NCBI GenBank assembly: GCA_003235365.1
Contig: QJWJ01000491.1
Location: forward strand, 1-58,953
Direction: 5' to 3'
DNA: 58,953 bases
Origin: Deltaproteobacteria bacterium
Lineage (GTDB): Bacteria > Myxococcota_A > Polyangia > Polyangiales > Polyangiaceae
Shown: one piece after another, positions 15,965 to 23,995 of the stretch
Layout of the letters: each line of letters begins with the position of its first letter
Numbering within the stretch: the stretch's first letter is position 1
Translations under genes and position numbers: made by a program
Notes under the pieces: model-generated
Database searches by the model: none
Seen by the model: only the letters and a program-made list of their open reading frames with translations
Told to the model about the DNA's origin: nothing

Positions 15965-18232
15965 ATGAAGGGACGCCGATTGATTGTCGCCGCGACGCGC
16001 CTGCCCGTGACCATGGCGCGCAAAGCGGAAAGTTGGGAGGCACGCGCCTCCGCTGGGGGGCTCGTGACGGCGCTGAGCGCCGTGGCCGAAGGCCGGCAAT
16101 TCGAGTGGCATGGCTGGCCCGGCGCACATGTCCCCGAGAGCGATCGCCCAACGGTCACACGCATGTTGGCTCGGCGCGGCGCGCGGCCCATCTTCCTCAG
16201 CAAAGCCGACATCGAGGGGTTCTACGCGGGCTTCAGCAATCGCGTGTTGTGGCCTCTGTGCCACGGGCTGACGGATCTGAGCCACTTCACCCAATCGGCT
16301 TGGCAGGCCTACGAGCGCGTCAACGCCATGTTCGCCGACGCCATCGCCGCGCGCGCCAAGCCCGACGATCTAGTCTGGGTCCACGATTATCAGCTGGCGC
16401 TCGTACCGGAAATGTTGCGGCAACGTGGCGTCAACTGCGCGATCGGATACTTCCTGCACATTCCGTTTCCGTCGTCGGAGATCTACCGCACGTTGCCGGT
16501 GCGCGAGGACGTCCTGCGCGGCATTCTGGGGGCCAACTTCGTCGGTTTTCACGGCTACGAATACGTCAGCCACTTTCGCAAGGCCTGTCTGCGCGTGCTG
16601 GGGATCGAAAGCGATCCGGAGCTGATCAAGACCGGCGCCCGACGCGTTTACCTAGGTGTACTACCAATAGGTATCGACCCGGTCGAGATCGCAGACATGG
16701 CCCGCCAGAAAGCGGCCAAGCACGAGTACTCGAGCCTGCGCACCGCCTACGCCGGCAAGAAGATCATCATCGGCGTCGACCGGCTCGACTACACCAAGGG
16801 CATCCCCGAAAAGTTGCTCGCGTTCGAGGAGCTGCTGCGCAGCACGCCGAAGTGGCGCGAGCGCGCGGTGCTCGTTCAAGTCGCTGCACCATCGCGCCAG
16901 TCCGTCGACGAGTACCAGGCGCTCAAGCGGCGCGTGGACGAGCTGGTCGGGCGCATCAACGGCCAGTACAGCACGCCGGGTCACACGCCCATCGTCTACA
17001 TCCACCAGAACGTATCGCGAACACGGCTGGTGGGCATGTACCAAGCTGCCGACGTCGCGCTGGTCACGCCAATCCGCGACGGCATGAATCTCGTGGCCCT
17101 CGAGTACATCGCCGCTCGCGGTGAACTCGGCGGCTCGCTCGTGCTCAGCGAGTTTGCTGGCGCGGCGTACCTGATGCCCGGCGCCCGGCTCGTCAATCCC
17201 TACAACATTCACGAAGTGGCGGCCGCGCTGGGCGACGAACTGGAGCGCGAACACCCCGATTCGAGCCACATGCTCGACTTCGTCAACGAGAACACGTCGA
17301 GCGCCTGGGCCGAGCGCTTCCTGGCTCGTCTCGAGGCGACCACCGCCGAGGTGCTACCCGCGTCTCGCCCTCTGAGGGTCACCCAGGACCCGCTCAAGAC
17401 GCGACTGCGCACGGCGCGCCATCCTCTGGTCTTGCTCGACTACGACGGCACGTTGCGCTCCTACGAGCGCAAACCCCAAGACGCCAGTCCGTCGCGCAAA
17501 GCGAGGCGGATCTTGTCGGACCTCGCGAAACACGCCGCCGTGTACGTCATCAGCGGGCGTTCTGCCGACACCCTCGAGCAGTGGCTCGGAGATCTGCCCA
17601 TCGGTTTGGTGTGTGAGCACGGCTTCGCCCTGCGCGAGGTAGGGCGCGCCTGGGAAGAACGCGGGACCGTCGCCGGCCATGCGTTGCGCCGTGTCCTGCC
17701 GTTGCTCGAAGAGTTCGCCCGCCGCACGCCGGGCGCGATGGTCGAGCGCAAACGCTCCGCCATCGCCTGGCACTACCGCTCGGCGGAGCCCGAATTCGGA
17801 GCGTTCCAAGCCCGCGAGCTGCTGAGCGAGCTCGAAGAGATGCTGCGCCGACGACCTTTCACGGTATTGCGCGGCAATCGGGTGATCGAAGTTCGACATG
17901 CACAAACCTCCAAAGGACACGCCGCCGAGGAGATCCTACGTCGGCGGCGCGACGCGGATTTCGTACTGTGCGCCGGTGACGATCGCACCGACGAGGACAT
18001 GATGGAGGCGGTTGCGCGCCTACGCGGTGAGCACGGCGTGCGATGTTGGGTCGGTGGGCGTCATCCGATGACGACGCACTGGACGGAGTCGAGCGCCACG
18101 CTGCTCGACGAACTCGGAAAACTCGCGGAATTGTGGGCGCGGCGCACCGAGCCACCGGGGCCACCCGCCAACAACGCCGCGCGAGCCCACACGCGCGTTC
18201 GGGGCAAGACGTCCGCAACTCGACGCGACTGA
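15965..18232 (+). CDS. otsAB: Fused trehalose-6-phosphate synthase/phosphatase
   Basis: This is a two-step trehalose pathway in one polypeptide of 755 residues. The OtsA half (GT20, about 1-470) joins UDP- or other NDP-glucose to glucose-6-phosphate. It has VWVHDYQLAL, FLHIPFPSSEI, GVDRLDYTKGI and the NDP-sugar site TPIRDGMNLVALEY. The OtsB half (HAD, about 480-740) removes the phosphate, with nucleophile motif LLDYDGTL near residue 488, VISGRS and the late GDDRTDEDM. OtsA-OtsB fusions are known in eukaryotes and scattered bacteria. The C-terminal 30 residues are basic and disordered-looking. Trehalose is an osmoprotectant and spore or desiccation protectant; the divergent GH15 enzyme may recycle it. 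Confidence 0.95.
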   Translation: MKGRRLIVAATRLPVTMARKAESWEARASAGGLVTALSAVAEGRQFEWHGWPGAHVPESDRPTVTRMLARRGARPIFLSKADIEGFYAGFSNRVLWPLCHGLTDLSHFTQSAWQAYERVNAMFADAIAARAKPDDLVWVHDYQLALVPEMLRQRGVNCAIGYFLHIPFPSSEIYRTLPVREDVLRGILGANFVGFHGYEYVSHFRKACLRVLGIESDPELIKTGARRVYLGVLPIGIDPVEIADMARQKAAKHEYSSLRTAYAGKKIIIGVDRLDYTKGIPEKLLAFEELLRSTPKWRERAVLVQVAAPSRQSVDEYQALKRRVDELVGRINGQYSTPGHTPIVYIHQNVSRTRLVGMYQAADVALVTPIRDGMNLVALEYIAARGELGGSLVLSEFAGAAYLMPGARLVNPYNIHEVAAALGDELEREHPDSSHMLDFVNENTSSAWAERFLARLEATTAEVLPASRPLRVTQDPLKTRLRTARHPLVLLDYDGTLRSYERKPQDASPSRKARRILSDLAKHAAVYVISGRSADTLEQWLGDLPIGLVCEHGFALREVGRAWEERGTVAGHALRRVLPLLEEFARRTPGAMVERKRSAIAWHYRSAEPEFGAFQARELLSELEEMLRRRPFTVLRGNRVIEVRHAQTSKGHAAEEILRRRRDADFVLCAGDDRTDEDMMEAVARLRGEHGVRCWVGGRHPMTTHWTESSATLLDELGKLAELWARRTEPPGPPANNAARAHTRVRGKTSATRRD

Positions 18233-18592
18233 TGCGCGGCCGAGCAGCAAAGCTCGAAAGCGCGCTTGCCGCTGCGGGGAAGCGACGGCAGTGACCGAGC
18301 GCTGAAGAATCCGCCCACTGTGGACCTGGAGCAGCAATCATGTTGATTGCTGCTCCAAATCAAACACCTGGAGCACCGAGCTGCGCTCAAAGTGAGCCGA
18401 AGGTGGCACCATAAAGCGCCCTCACAGATCCTAGGGCGATTTTTCGGGGCAATTCCGTTTGGTGGCAAGCTGATCGGTGCTCTGGCGGCCCGATTGGACG
18501 TCGCGTCGTGACGGAGTGTCGTGGTCGCCAACTCGGATCTCGGTAGCGCAAGACTAGACTGCTCCTGCCGGTCACACTATGTGAACCTCGAC
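18233..18592. other. Intergenic region between otsAB and the M50 protease gene
   Basis: This 360-base stretch has no supported gene. Its central half is the structured element listed at 18328-18485. After that element, about 107 bases lead to the protease start without a convincing promoter or ribosome binding site. Confidence 0.6.
18328..18485. repeat. Structured intergenic element, copy 1 of 2
   Basis: This about 158-base element is also present at 53487-53640. It opens with a perfect 13-bp hairpin (arms 18328-18340 and 18344-18356, loop TGT). A long-range helix pairs 18368-18379 with 18474-18485, and an internal stem pairs 18418-18422 with 18433-18437. Blocks shared with the second copy include GAGCACCGAGCTGCG, GGGCGATTTTTCGGGGC and CAAGCTGATCGGTGC. 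Differences between copies fall as compensatory changes in the stems. It may be an RNA gene, a 3'-UTR/terminator element or a small palindromic mobile element; the strand is unknown. Confidence 0.75.
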
Positions 18593-19948
18593 ATGGGCAT
18601 CCTGCGCTTCCGCATCTTTGGATTTCCCGTCAGCATCCTGCCTGGGTACTGGCTGCTGACGGCACTGTTCGCGCTCGGGAGCGTGCGGCAACCGTTGTCG
18701 GTGGGCATCGTGGGCCTGTTCTGCGTGTTCGTGAGCATTCTGGTGCACGAACTGGGTCACGCGTTCGCCGCTCGCGCTTTCGGGCTCCCCGCTCAGATCA
18801 CCTTCCACCTGCTGGGCGGGGCAACTTCGTTCCCGCAGGCAACGCAGCTGACGCGTGGTCGTGACATGATGATCTCCCTGGCGGGACCGGCAGCAGGCTT
18901 GTTGCTCGGTGTCCTGACTTGGGGGCTGACGCAGCTGTACGCGCCGACCGGCGGGGGCGGGGGTGAACCGGTCGTCACTCCCAGCCTGTTCGTCGTCGCG
19001 CTTCAGTGGTTGTGGGTACTCAACATCGCCTGGAGCATCTTGAATCTGGTGCCCGTCATTCCGTTCGACGGAGGTCGGGTGCTCGTTGCAGTGCTCGGTC
19101 CATCACGGATCAGGTTGTCCGTCACCATCTCGTTGGTCGTGGGCTTGGCGGCGGCAGGGGCTTCGTTCCACTATGAGCTCGACGTGGCGGCCGTGCTGTT
19201 CGGCTCTGCTGCCGTTTCGTCGTACGTCCGCATGCGCCAGGTCGCCAGCACGCCTCCAAAACGCCAAGTGGACGCCGCGGCGCTGGAGCGCGCGATGCAC
19301 GCGGCCCGGCAAGCTCTAGCGCAAGAGGCCTACGACAAGGCTTCGGCATTCGCCCACGGCGTGCTGACCTGGAGTGAAGAGGCAAGTGTGCGCAAGGAGG
19401 CCTTGGAGATCTTCTTGTGGGCGCGCCTCGGGGCAGGGGACAGCGCTGGCGCCCGCGCGTTGCTGATCGCCGCCAATCCGGGCACGGTCGACGACTACCT
19501 CGCCGCCGCGGTCCAGCACGCTGCGGGACACCTTCCGCAGGCGCAGCAGTTGCTCAACAGTGCGCGCTCGCGCGGCGACAAGCGCGTCGAGGTAACGGCG
19601 CTGCTCGTCAAAGTGATGCTCGAGCAGCACGAGTACGCCGCCGCAGCAAACCTGACTCACGAACTCATCGAGCACAGTCCGCCAGCGGAGATACGCCGCG
19701 TTGCCGAAGAGGCGATGGCGAGCGGCGCAGCCATGGAAGCGGCGCGCCTGTCGCTCGCGCTCGCTCGAGCCGATCGCAACTTCGACGACGCCGCACAAGC
19801 GCTGTTTGGCTTCGCCAAGTTGGGCGACCGTCAGCAGGCGCTGGAAGCGTTCAAGGTCGCTTTGGGCTTCGACAAGAGCAAGACGCGAGCGCTACTCGAC
19901 GACGAGGCCCTGCGCTCGTTGCGCCCCGAGCTCGAAAGCGCGGTCTGA
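18593..19948 (+). CDS. M50 site-2 protease with C-terminal helical-repeat tail
   Basis: This is an intramembrane zinc metalloprotease of the M50/S2P family, which cleaves membrane-bound regulators or signal peptides. It has HELGH (zinc ligands His52 and His56, catalytic Glu53) and the third-ligand motif PFDGGRV with Asp159, within about six hydrophobic segments up to about residue 215. The remaining 235 residues form an Ala/Leu-rich, TPR-like helical cytosolic region without PDZ or CBS domains. ATG 18593 (MGILRFRIFGFP) matches the usual family start; in-frame GTG 18581 is an alternative. Substrate unknown. Confidence 0.9.
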   Translation: MGILRFRIFGFPVSILPGYWLLTALFALGSVRQPLSVGIVGLFCVFVSILVHELGHAFAARAFGLPAQITFHLLGGATSFPQATQLTRGRDMMISLAGPAAGLLLGVLTWGLTQLYAPTGGGGGEPVVTPSLFVVALQWLWVLNIAWSILNLVPVIPFDGGRVLVAVLGPSRIRLSVTISLVVGLAAAGASFHYELDVAAVLFGSAAVSSYVRMRQVASTPPKRQVDAAALERAMHAARQALAQEAYDKASAFAHGVLTWSEEASVRKEALEIFLWARLGAGDSAGARALLIAANPGTVDDYLAAAVQHAAGHLPQAQQLLNSARSRGDKRVEVTALLVKVMLEQHEYAAAANLTHELIEHSPPAEIRRVAEEAMASGAAMEAARLSLALARADRNFDDAAQALFGFAKLGDRQQALEAFKVALGFDKSKTRALLDDEALRSLRPELESAV

Positions 19949-20114
19949 CGGCGCGCAGGTGGATCCCCTGCGATTGACCCGCGAGGCGCCGAGCTCGCCA
20001 AAGGGATTTGGCTGGCCGCACGCCGGTGTTCGATGTCCTGCCAGCGCTCTTGCCGACTTGGCGGCTCCCATCGATCCCACGTGGGCGGAGTGGACATCAG
20101 CAGCAAAACACCCA

Positions 20115-20146
20115 CGACAAAAGGCCGCGACGAACACGCCGCGGCC
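20115..20146 (-). terminator. Rho-independent terminator of the small basic protein gene
   Basis: On the minus strand GGCCGCG and CGCGGCC arms (20123-20129 and 20140-20146) with an extra inner CG pair form a strong hairpin followed by TTTTGT. It lies 27 bases after the stop codon at 20173. Confidence 0.75.
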
Positions 20147-20172
20147 TCACGGTGCCGTCCTTGGACGGGGAA

Positions 20173-20349
20173 TCAGTTCGACGCTTGCTCTGCCGGGGTG
20201 GCAGCGGCGTCGGCCTGGGGAGCCTTGCGCTCGATGGCTGCTTGAAGGCCACAGCGCTTGCGAGCGCGCAGCTTCATTGTCTTGCCCTTGGCGGGGGTGG
20301 AGAGCCAAACGTGTCGCTTGCGGACGTCCCAGATTGCGCGATTTGCCAT
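20173..20349 (-). CDS. Small basic protein (58 residues), possibly ribosome-associated
   Basis: This short gene runs from ATG 20349 to TGA 20173-20175. AGGA lies eight bases before the start, a GCTAGCAC box (-10-like) about 30 bases upstream, and a strong terminator just downstream, so it looks like a complete single-gene unit. The first 40 residues are rich in Lys/Arg (VRKRHVWLSTPAKGKTMKLR), followed by an Ala/Pro-rich tail. The basic half vaguely recalls the C-terminal half of ribosomal protein bL28, but this is weak. Function unknown. Confidence 0.65.
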   Translation of the reverse strand: MANRAIWDVRKRHVWLSTPAKGKTMKLRARKRCGLQAAIERKAPQADAAATPAEQASN

Positions 20350-20431
20350 GTTTCGATTCCTGTGGAGCGGCGAGTGCTAGCCCAGTGATGGCGTCGATGC
20401 AACCGCTGAGACTAATTAAGTGTTCGAATTG

Positions 20432-22159
20432 TCAGAATGCGTAGGCGAGCAGCAGGCACAGGCCCAAAGTCGCCACTGCCCACCACGTCGACTGACCCAC
20501 GGGCCAAGGCTCGCCCAGAGTGCTGCGTGGGCCGGCGAGCTGCCGGGCACGCACCACCGTGCGCCAGCCGAAATCGTAGCCCGCCTCGCGAACGAAGCGC
20601 AGCACGCCCAGGATGGGTCCGCCCACGGTGGTCCCCAACCACGGCGCGGCGCGACGCAGCAGCCAATCGCTGTCGAGGTTGCGCGAAGGCAGTTCGGGCG
20701 GGTACTTGAGCAGCTCCCAGATCCCCGGCCGTTTCGACGCGTGGTACTTCCACATCAGCGCAAAGGCGAGCGCGGCGAACAAGAGCAGCTGGAGGCTCGT
20801 CAGGACGTGACTGGCGGAATACGGCTGGTAGTCGACGTCGTAGGGCAACAGCGAGTACAGCGCGCCGGGGAAGATGCCGATCCCGATGCACAGCGCGGCC
20901 ATGCAGCCCATGGCCAGCAGCATGTGCCAAGGGGCCTCTTGCACACGCTTGCCCGAGTCGTGGGCGAAGAACGCGAAGAACGGGATCTTGATGCCCGAAT
21001 GATCCACGACGCCGGCCGAGGCGACGAGCAGCGCCACCGTCACCCACGCAGCCTGCGTCTGTTCGGCGGCGCTGACCGTCATCGATTTGGTCACGAAGTT
21101 CGAGAACAGCGGCATGCCGGAAATCGACAGCGAGCCGATGATGCAAAACAGCGTCGTCCAGGGCATCGACTTGTACAGACCGCCCAGCTCGTTGGCTTTG
21201 CAGGTGCCCGTGCGGTGCAGCACCGCTCCCATGGCCATGAACAACAACCCCTTGAAGATGATGTCGGCGAAAGCGTGCGCCGCCGCACCGTTGAGCGCCA
21301 GCTCCGTGCCGATGCCCACGCCGACCACCATGTACCCGAGCTGGTTGTTGACGCTGTACGACAGCACCCGGCGTAGGTCGTTTTCGATCACGGCAAAGAC
21401 GATCGGAAACAGCGTCATCGCGACGCCGATGGGGATCAGCATCTCCGTGCCGGCAAAGGAGCGCGCCAACGCGTAGACGGCGAGCTTCGTCGTGAACGAC
21501 GACAACACCACCGTCCCCGTCGGTGACGACTCGGGGTAGGCATCTTGCACCCAGTTGTGCAGAAGCGGGAAAGCACACTTGATGCCAAAGGCGATGAACA
21601 TGAGTCGGCCACCCCAGTCCGACAGGCTCAGCGTGCCGAACTCGAGCGAGCCGGTCCTCGCCAGGTGCAGCAGGATCCCCGCGAGCAAGATGACGCCGCT
21701 GGTGACCTGCACCAGCAGGTACCGCAGGCCGGCGCGACGCGCCCGATCGGTGCGCTGACCCCAAATCAGGAACACGCTGGTGATGGCCGTCAGCTCCCAA
21801 AAGACGAACAGCGTGATCAAGTCGCCCGCAAAAGCGGCGGCCACGGCGCTGCCCGCGTACATCGCCGAAGCGACGAGCTGCGAACGGTCCTTGACGTGCA
21901 ACCCGTACAGCGCCGAGAGCACGGCAGCGATGTGGTAGACGGTGCCCCAAACGAGGCTCAGCTTGTCCACCCGCACCGGCGTCAACTCGTAGCCGAAGAT
22001 CGTCGTGCCGAGCTCCAGCCCCAGGGGCAGGCTCCACAACTGCGCGAACGACAGCAGGGGAACCAGCACGACGGCGATCGACAGCGCGGCGCCCCGCAGG
22101 AACAAGAACGACAGCGAGCCGAAGATCAGCACGAAGCCGGGGACGAGCTCATCGATCAT
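20432..22159 (-). CDS. Third MrpD/NuoL-like antiporter subunit
   Basis: This polytopic 575-residue member of the proton-translocating NuoL/M/N-MrpA/D family is the last gene of the antiporter operon. The channel Glu is present in FVFWELTAIT, and the conserved Lys region is GIKCAFPLLHNW. SSFTTKLAVYAL and the broken-helix segments are also recognisable. Sequence identity to the other two D-type subunits is clearly low, so it is an old paralogue rather than a recent copy. About 110 C-terminal residues beyond the core include a last membrane segment (TWWAVATLGLCLLLAYAF) that might serve as an anchoring helix. It overlaps the preceding small gene by 11 bases. Confidence 0.9.
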   Translation of the reverse strand: MIDELVPGFVLIFGSLSFLFLRGAALSIAVVLVPLLSFAQLWSLPLGLELGTTIFGYELTPVRVDKLSLVWGTVYHIAAVLSALYGLHVKDRSQLVASAMYAGSAVAAAFAGDLITLFVFWELTAITSVFLIWGQRTDRARRAGLRYLLVQVTSGVILLAGILLHLARTGSLEFGTLSLSDWGGRLMFIAFGIKCAFPLLHNWVQDAYPESSPTGTVVLSSFTTKLAVYALARSFAGTEMLIPIGVAMTLFPIVFAVIENDLRRVLSYSVNNQLGYMVVGVGIGTELALNGAAAHAFADIIFKGLLFMAMGAVLHRTGTCKANELGGLYKSMPWTTLFCIIGSLSISGMPLFSNFVTKSMTVSAAEQTQAAWVTVALLVASAGVVDHSGIKIPFFAFFAHDSGKRVQEAPWHMLLAMGCMAALCIGIGIFPGALYSLLPYDVDYQPYSASHVLTSLQLLLFAALAFALMWKYHASKRPGIWELLKYPPELPSRNLDSDWLLRRAAPWLGTTVGGPILGVLRFVREAGYDFGWRTVVRARQLAGPRSTLGEPWPVGQSTWWAVATLGLCLLLAYAF

Positions 22160-22421
22160 AGTAGTCCTCCGGACGCTTCACGATGAGACGCAGCACCTTG
22201 GCGCTGTTGACGATGGTCAAGTAGGCGAGAAAGCCGAACCCCGCGTGGAATGCAAACGTCGTTTCGAACTCGAAGGTCGTGTGTTTGTGGATGACGAAGT
22301 CCGCGAGCGCGACCGCAGCGCACGCGCCCAACAGCCCGTAGAAGATCCCGCGGTGAGTCGACGGGCGGTCGAAAAACGGAGCGTCGTTGCCGACTTGGGG
22401 CGGTGGATGTTTCGAACTCAT
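22149..22421 (-). CDS. Small two-span membrane protein of the antiporter operon
   Basis: This 90-residue protein has a hydrophilic N-terminus (SSKHPPPQVG), two predicted membrane spans (about 26-45 and 58-76) and a basic C-terminus (VKRPEDYYDR). It starts in an ATGA overlap with the preceding D-type gene and overlaps the next one, so it is probably made in step with them. I do not recognise a family. Its place between two NuoL-like genes suggests an accessory subunit that joins or stabilises the antiporter modules. Confidence 0.85.
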   Translation of the reverse strand: MSSKHPPPQVGNDAPFFDRPSTHRGIFYGLLGACAAVALADFVIHKHTTFEFETTFAFHAGFGFLAYLTIVNSAKVLRLIVKRPEDYYDR

Positions 22422-23995
22422 CGCGCACCTCCGACGATGGGCAACAGCATCAGGTACAAGGGTTCGGCAAAGAAGAACAAGGCCAGGCTACCGAGCGCCG
22501 TCAGGCACAGCGGCAGCAGGCACAACAGCGGCGCGTCGGTCCAGCGCGGGCCGGCCGGCTCGGGCGGTCTGGGCGCCGGCGGTGGCGAGGACAGCACGTC
22601 GCCCTCGAGTTCGGTCTCGTCTTCGAGGAACGCGTCGTAGTGTTGTTGATGGTGGGGGTGACCGTCGTCGTGGGGTTCGCGGAAGAACGCGCGAATCACC
22701 GGCGGCATCAAATAGGCGATACTCAGCACCGAGCTGGCCATGAACACGAACACGAACGGCTGATGACCCGACTGCGCCGCCCCGAGCGCCAGGTGCCATT
22801 TGCTCCACATCCCGCCGAAGGGTGGCATGCCGATCAGCGACAGTGACGCGAGGAAAAACGCGCCCATGGTGATCGGCATCTTTCGCCCCAGCCCATCGAG
22901 CTCACTGACCGACGTCTTGTGGGCCGTGACGTAGATGGCGCCGGCGCAGAAGAACAGCGTGATCTTGCCGAACGCGTGCATCGCCACGTGCAAGCCGCCA
23001 CCGAGCACGCTACTGGGCGCGGCCAGCGCGGCCCCGAGCACGATGTACGACAGGTGGCTGATCGTCGAGTACGCCAGGCGCGTCTTGAGGTTGTCCTTGG
23101 TGACCGCGATGGCGCCGGAAACCAGCAGCGTGAAGGCGGCCACGTAGCACAGCCAGCCCGTGCTCGGCGTGTTGGTCAGCAAGTCGAGCCCGAACACGTA
23201 GACGACCACCTTGAGCACGGTGAACACACCGGCCTTCACCACGGCCACGGCGTGCAACAAGGCGCTGACCGGAGTGGGCGCCACCATGGCGTTGGGCAGC
23301 CAACGGTGAAAGGGCATCAACGCCGCCTTGCCCGTGCCGAACGCAAACAGCGCCAGCAAGATCGGCAGCACCGCGGGATCGGCCTTTCCCGCCAGGATCC
23401 CGCCGAGCGCGAACTCGGTCGTCCCCGCGATGTGCCACGTCCACAACACGGCGAACAGCAACCCGACGACCGAGGTCGAGACCAACACCCCCAGATACAC
23501 CCGTCCGGCCCGGACCGCCTGATCAGTGCCGTGATGGGTGATCAGTGGGTAAGTACAGAACGTGAGCAGTTCGTAGAACAGGAAGAGCGTGAACAGGTTG
23601 GCTGCGAACGCGATGCCCAGCGCCGCAGAAATCGACAGCGCAAAACAGCCGAAGAACCGCGTCTGGTTCTGCTCGTGGTGCTCGCGCATGTAGCCGATCG
23701 AGTACAGGCTCGTCAGCACCCACAGCCCCGACGCCACGGCCGCGTAAAGCATGCCCAGCGGTTCGAGACTGAACGCCAAATCGATGCCCGGCAGAACCGG
23801 GAACAGTCGCAGACTGGGGGCGACGACCGCCGGACTGGCGAAGGGAAAGAGCTGAAAGACGACGACGCACGTGAGCACGGCGCAGGCCACCATCAGCGAG
23901 TCGCGCAGATTGGGTTTGGAGCCGCTGAGCATCACCGCCCAGAACCCGAGAAACGGGATGAGAATCGCGACGCCCAACGCGTGATCGGCGGTCAT
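22418..23995 (-). CDS. Second MrpD/NuoM-like antiporter subunit
   Basis: This 525-residue protein of the NuoL/M/N-MrpD family is an ion-channel subunit of a multisubunit cation/proton antiporter. Core motifs are FLFYELLTFCTYPLI (channel Glu), GTGKAALMPFHRWLPNAM (channel Lys), TPVSALLHAVAVVKAG and KDNLKTRLAYSTISHLSYI. After the core, a His/Asp-rich loop (HDDGHPHHQQHY) and a Pro-rich linker precede a final membrane span. The His cluster is unusual and might bind metal. ATG 23995 overlaps the stop of the preceding D-type gene as ATGA. Confidence 0.93.
   Translation of the reverse strand: MTADHALGVAILIPFLGFWAVMLSGSKPNLRDSLMVACAVLTCVVVFQLFPFASPAVVAPSLRLFPVLPGIDLAFSLEPLGMLYAAVASGLWVLTSLYSIGYMREHHEQNQTRFFGCFALSISAALGIAFAANLFTLFLFYELLTFCTYPLITHHGTDQAVRAGRVYLGVLVSTSVVGLLFAVLWTWHIAGTTEFALGGILAGKADPAVLPILLALFAFGTGKAALMPFHRWLPNAMVAPTPVSALLHAVAVVKAGVFTVLKVVVYVFGLDLLTNTPSTGWLCYVAAFTLLVSGAIAVTKDNLKTRLAYSTISHLSYIVLGAALAAPSSVLGGGLHVAMHAFGKITLFFCAGAIYVTAHKTSVSELDGLGRKMPITMGAFFLASLSLIGMPPFGGMWSKWHLALGAAQSGHQPFVFVFMASSVLSIAYLMPPVIRAFFREPHDDGHPHHQQHYDAFLEDETELEGDVLSSPPPAPRPPEPAGPRWTDAPLLCLLPLCLTALGSLALFFFAEPLYLMLLPIVGGAR

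Noticed and set aside
15889..16212. Longer N-terminus for the GH15 protein
   Set aside because: It would overlap the well-supported otsAB start on the other strand and adds Arg/Ser-rich sequence without similarity.
18328..18485. Integron attC site
   Set aside because: The required GTTRRRY and RYYYAAC core sites are not at the ends and no integrase or cassette array is present.
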